From Tetradesmus obliquus (Eukaryota > Chlorophyta > Chlorophyceae > Sphaeropleales > Scenedesmaceae), in the NCBI GenBank assembly GCA_030272155.1, contig CP126201.1, positions 1,116,001 to 1,180,000 on the forward strand: a stretch of 64,000 nucleotides of DNA, written 5' to 3'. Of this stretch, positions 61,302-64,000 are shown piece after piece. The notes beneath the pieces are model-generated. The model saw nothing but the letters and a program-made list of their open reading frames with translations. It had not been told where the DNA came from and made no database searches. The position numbers were made by a program, and so were the translations under genes. Within the stretch, counting starts at the first letter, position 1; each line of letters starts with the position of its first letter.

Positions 61302-64000
61302 GTGACACGTCAGCCAGCTGCTGCAGCCCCTGGACCTGTGTTGCGCCGCTGTTCCGCCTTGCGTTCCCGTTGCCGCTGCGCCTTGTAATTTGCCCTCTTT
61401 TCCCTCTTCTCTTTCTCCTTTGTCTCCCTGTTCTTCTGCTGCTCTGTCATTTCCTGCTGCTGCTGCTGCACCCAGCCGGCTGTCATGTCATCTCCAGGGT
61501 CACAAGCAATGACCAGCAGCTTGTACAGCCGGCGAGGCACCGAGTAGTGTCGCTGCTGCTGCTGCTGCTGCTCAGCGGTATCAGCCATCAGCAGCTCATC
61601 CGCCGCCCCTTCATCATCAGCTTGCCGCAGCAGCTGATGATCATGGCTGCTGCTGCTGCTGCCTGCAGCAGCTGCTGGTGCTGTGGCTGGCTCAGATGCA
61701 CGCTTCCAAGTGCAAAATACTGCGCAGTCGCGGCTATACAGGGAGCGCAGCACGCAGCGCGCATTGGCTATCGCAGCCATGGCCACAGCCACCCCATGCC
61801 CCTGCTGGACAAGCACCTGCAAAGTGCACAGCAACGATACAAAAGAAGCAGCGATGACAGGCGAGCGGTCAGCATTCCCACGGTACATGTGGGTATGAAA
61901 CTTGGAGGTGCAGTTGTCATACCATAGAGTGCTGCTGCTGCTGCTGCTGCTGCCCGCACAAGCAGCATCAGCCAGCTGCTATGCTCTGCTGGCGTATGGC
62001 AGTTGGGGCAGGCACTGCATTGCCGGCACAAAAGCAACATAAAGCCACGGCAACACCATACATGCATTCACAAACGACAGCAGCAGCAGCAGCAGCAGCA
62101 GCGGCTCACTGCAGCACAACCGGCCGGTTGTCGCAGCTGCAGCGTCAGAGCATCTGCCAGCAAGCCCACATCACTGCCAGCATCAGCAATCAGCACCCGC
62201 TGGTTGCGGGCTGGCGCCGGCACATGCGACATCAGCAAGGGACCGTAGTTTGCCAACCAATGGCGATTATGGCAGGAACTGCATTCCACAGCACACACAA
62301 CAGCGCCAGCCACGGCAGCAACATACGACGTACACAACACACAAAACAGCAGCAGCAGCTGAACTCACCGAAGCACAGCCAGCTGGCTGTCGCAGCTGCA
62401 GCGTCAGCGCATCTGCCAGCAGGCCCACACCACCCACAGCCACTGCTGCCAACGGCACAAACAGAAGCGACAGGCAGAGCAGCAACACACAGACATCACA
62501 AAGCACATGAAAAAAGCAGCAGCGCGGCTCACCGAAGCACAGCCGGCCGGCTGCCGCAGTTGCAGCGTCAGCGCATCTGCCAGCAAGCCTACATTGCCGC
62601 CAGCATCAGCAACCAGCACCCGCTGATTGCGGGCCGCAGCCGGCAGCGGCAGCGGCCGCGTCACGCGCTGCAGCTGCAGGCGCAAGCTGTTGGGTGGGGG
62701 CTGGGGCACTGCGCTGCAGGGCTGCAGCAGCTGCGGCTGCAGCAGCAGGGTGGAACGGCTGCACCTGCAGCAGCAGTTTCGAGTGGCACTGGGATGAGTT
62801 GAGAGAGCCAGCACAAGAATGCTTGTTGGCTTGGGTGCGGCGCATAGACATTTGCAAAGTGCAGTGCAAGCTGCCTGGTGGGGGCTGAGGTACCGCTTGG
62901 CAGGGCTGCAGGAGCTGCGGCTGCAGCAGCAGGGTGGAGCGGCTCGACCTGCAGCAAGATGCAGGGTTGCGTTGCAGTAAAGTGTTTGTAGTTATGAGTC
63001 CTGCATGAAGTTTGCCTGCTGGCACAACAAGGCTAGGCGACATGTCATTGCTCGGCTCCAACAGCAAAGTGCTGCAAACAGTGCCCCACACAGCAGGCGC
63101 TGCTAGGTTGTGCATGTGCACAACATACTGCACACAGAGTCGACACACACAAGCACAAACACTAGAAGCAGCACAGGTTTGGCACATGCACACCGTCCTC
63201 AGGGGTACTGCTGTCCTCTTGTGCTGCCCTGCTGTTGGCAGGAGCAGCTCAGACAGAAATCTCATGTGTAGAACATAAGCATCACCGGACGTTTGTGCAG
63301 CACAACAATCATTTATGATGCTGTTCAGATCACTATGATTCTCACACCATCTGTGATCCTCACATCCTCCTGCAAATCGCCACACCATCCTGCAAAACTC
63401 ACAACAACCTGCCACCTTCAAATCATCCTGCAAACATTACACCACCCTGCACACCTGTGTGTTTCACGCATTGCGCTGTTCACTGCTGCCAGTGCCAGCT
63501 CAGAGTCTGCCGCTGCATCCAGCACACCCAGGCTGCAGGCTGCATGGCACGGCGCCTCTCCATTTCTGTTGCAGAAAGATTTCAGCTGTTGCTGAAATCT
63601 TTCTTACGAACACTGCTCACACAACAATGACACTGTTCCAAAAACTACGCACCCCACAACAACCTGCCAACTTCAAACCATCCTGCAAACATCACATTAC
63701 CCTGCGTACCTGTGTGTTTCACGCATTGCGGTGTTCACTGCCGCCAACGCCACCGCAGCATCAGCTGCTGCATCCAACACACTTCACTTTTGCTCCCATG
63801 GTCCAGCCCACAAACGTCACCTCTCTTTTTCTGTTGCTGAACCTGTCCACTGCGCACGCAACAATGACCCTGTACCGATCGCTAAAAAACCCACAACATC
63901 CTGCCACCTTCAAATCATCCTGCAAACATCACATCACCTTGCGTACCTGTGTGATTCACGCATTGCGGTGTTCACTGCCGCCAGCGCCAGCTCAGAGTCT
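60188..64000 (-). CDS. Gene with SpoVS/Alba-like segment and charged coiled coil (5' end cut by window edge)
   Basis: Exons seen: 63947->64000 (DSELALAAVNTAMRESHR), 62533-62764, 61336-61816, 61056-61184, 60912-60963, 60188-60333. The first three join in phase. Residues across 62764-61700 read RVLVADAGGNVGLLADALTL then GHGVAVAMAAIANARCVL, resembling the SpoVS/Alba fold of small nucleic-acid-binding proteins. Then come Gln runs, PRRLYKLLVIACDPGDDM and a Lys/Arg/Glu coiled coil (KNRETKEKEKREKR). The last three exons also agree with each other (LLIDANVLFPIQALLRPRG, a C-terminal AMKDARGDLTGLHV, AAVQLYMYAAS), but the junction 61336 to 61184 conflicts by one base: phase 1 against phase 0. A missed microexon, a frameshift or two separate genes could explain this. 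Function unknown; RNA or DNA binding is inference. Confidence 0.55.
60561..60660 (-). ncRNA. Box C/D snoRNA-like element, copy 1 (intronic)
   Basis: On the minus strand a box C-like GTGATGC (60647-60653) and a box D CTGA (60567-60570) lie about 87 nt apart. They are bracketed by a 6-bp terminal stem with one mismatch. A D'-like CTGA lies in the middle. The element is inside the intron 60334-60911 of its host gene, as is typical of snoRNAs. Confidence 0.45.
61230..61265 (-). repeat. Donor-edge copy of exon 61336-61816
   Basis: The exon end and the first intron bases (AGGTCCAGGGGCTG) are repeated about 80 bp into the intron, supporting the placement of an unusual GTCCAG donor at 61335. Confidence 0.6.
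62085..62460 (-). repeat. Two donor-edge copies of exon 62533-62764
   Basis: The exon end (NQRVLIADAG to LQLRQPAGCAS) and donor recur at about 62105-62215 and 62365-62440. The first keeps over 100 exon bases and stays open in frame. Confidence 0.85.
62890..62962 (-). repeat. Acceptor-edge copy of exon 62533-62764
   Basis: The exon start (RSTLLLQPQLLQPC to VPQPPP) and acceptor are repeated about 190 bp into the upstream intron. Confidence 0.8.
63194..63291 (-). ncRNA. Box C/D snoRNA-like element, copy 2 (intronic)
   Basis: About 93 percent identical to the element at 60561-60660. Box C-like GTGATGC (about 63279-63285), box D CTGA (63199-63202) and a perfect 5-bp terminal stem (63194-63198 with 63287-63291) are all kept. 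It lies in intron 62765-63946 of the same host gene. Confidence 0.45.
63450..63780 (-). repeat. Two donor-edge copies of exon ending at 63947
   Basis: The exon end (LALAAVNTAMRE) and about 100 bp of following intron recur with donor edges near 63461 and 63707, about 240 bp apart. One of these could be the functional donor instead of 63947; phase is the same in all three. Confidence 0.8.

Overview
This is nuclear DNA from an intron-dense green alga. The supporting signs are a plastid-targeted Rubisco activase, exons joined by GT-AG introns (donors mostly GTGCG, GTGAG or GTAGG; acceptors mostly GCAG) and very heavy CAG/CTG triplet content. A chlorophycean such as a Scenedesmaceae relative fits the style, but that placement is inference. 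I rebuilt six genes exon by exon with reading phase conserved across every chosen junction, and parts of several more.

Layout. 1-10223 (-): N-myristoylated GAF-domain TKL-type kinase, C-terminus beyond the left edge. 10224-15588: intergenic, with a short retroposon flanked by 21-bp direct repeats, a possible non-LTR tail, minisatellites and an unrecognised exon-rich stretch. 15589-21306 (-): membrane-anchored TKL pseudokinase, with candidate ectodomain exons up to 24386. 21.5-28.1 kb: mixed region with a 45-bp perfect inverted repeat, GC-rich hairpins and a decayed ankyrin-like ORF. 28186-33660 (-): glutamate 5-kinase. 34169-35322 (+): SFT2 vesicle-transport protein, divergent from the kinase across a 508-bp shared upstream region. 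35994-about 37600 (+): partial unrecognised gene running into a 180-bp tandem array. 38599-43554 (-): Rubisco activase. 43.6-47.1 kb: largely empty. 47087-49836 (-): SAP30-like Sin3/HDAC subunit. 50093-59040 (-): secreted protein with two FAS1 domains. 60188->64000 (-): gene with a SpoVS/Alba-like segment, with two intronic box C/D snoRNA-like copies.

The main discovery is a shared architecture. In five of the six fully modelled genes, and in the incomplete one at the right edge, introns are built largely from ordered, decaying tandem copies of the adjoining exon edge plus its splice site. Donor-edge copies follow the donor and acceptor-edge copies precede the acceptor. Repeat periods are usually about 85-160 bp (one is 128 bp three times, one about 120 bp six times, one array has nine extra copies), with longer units of about 250-260 bp in two places. 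Only the copy attached to the rest of the exon keeps frame. SFT2, the sixth gene, shows none of this. The genes do not form an operon or pathway; they look like ordinary neighbours in a genome whose introns grow by local duplication across splice junctions.
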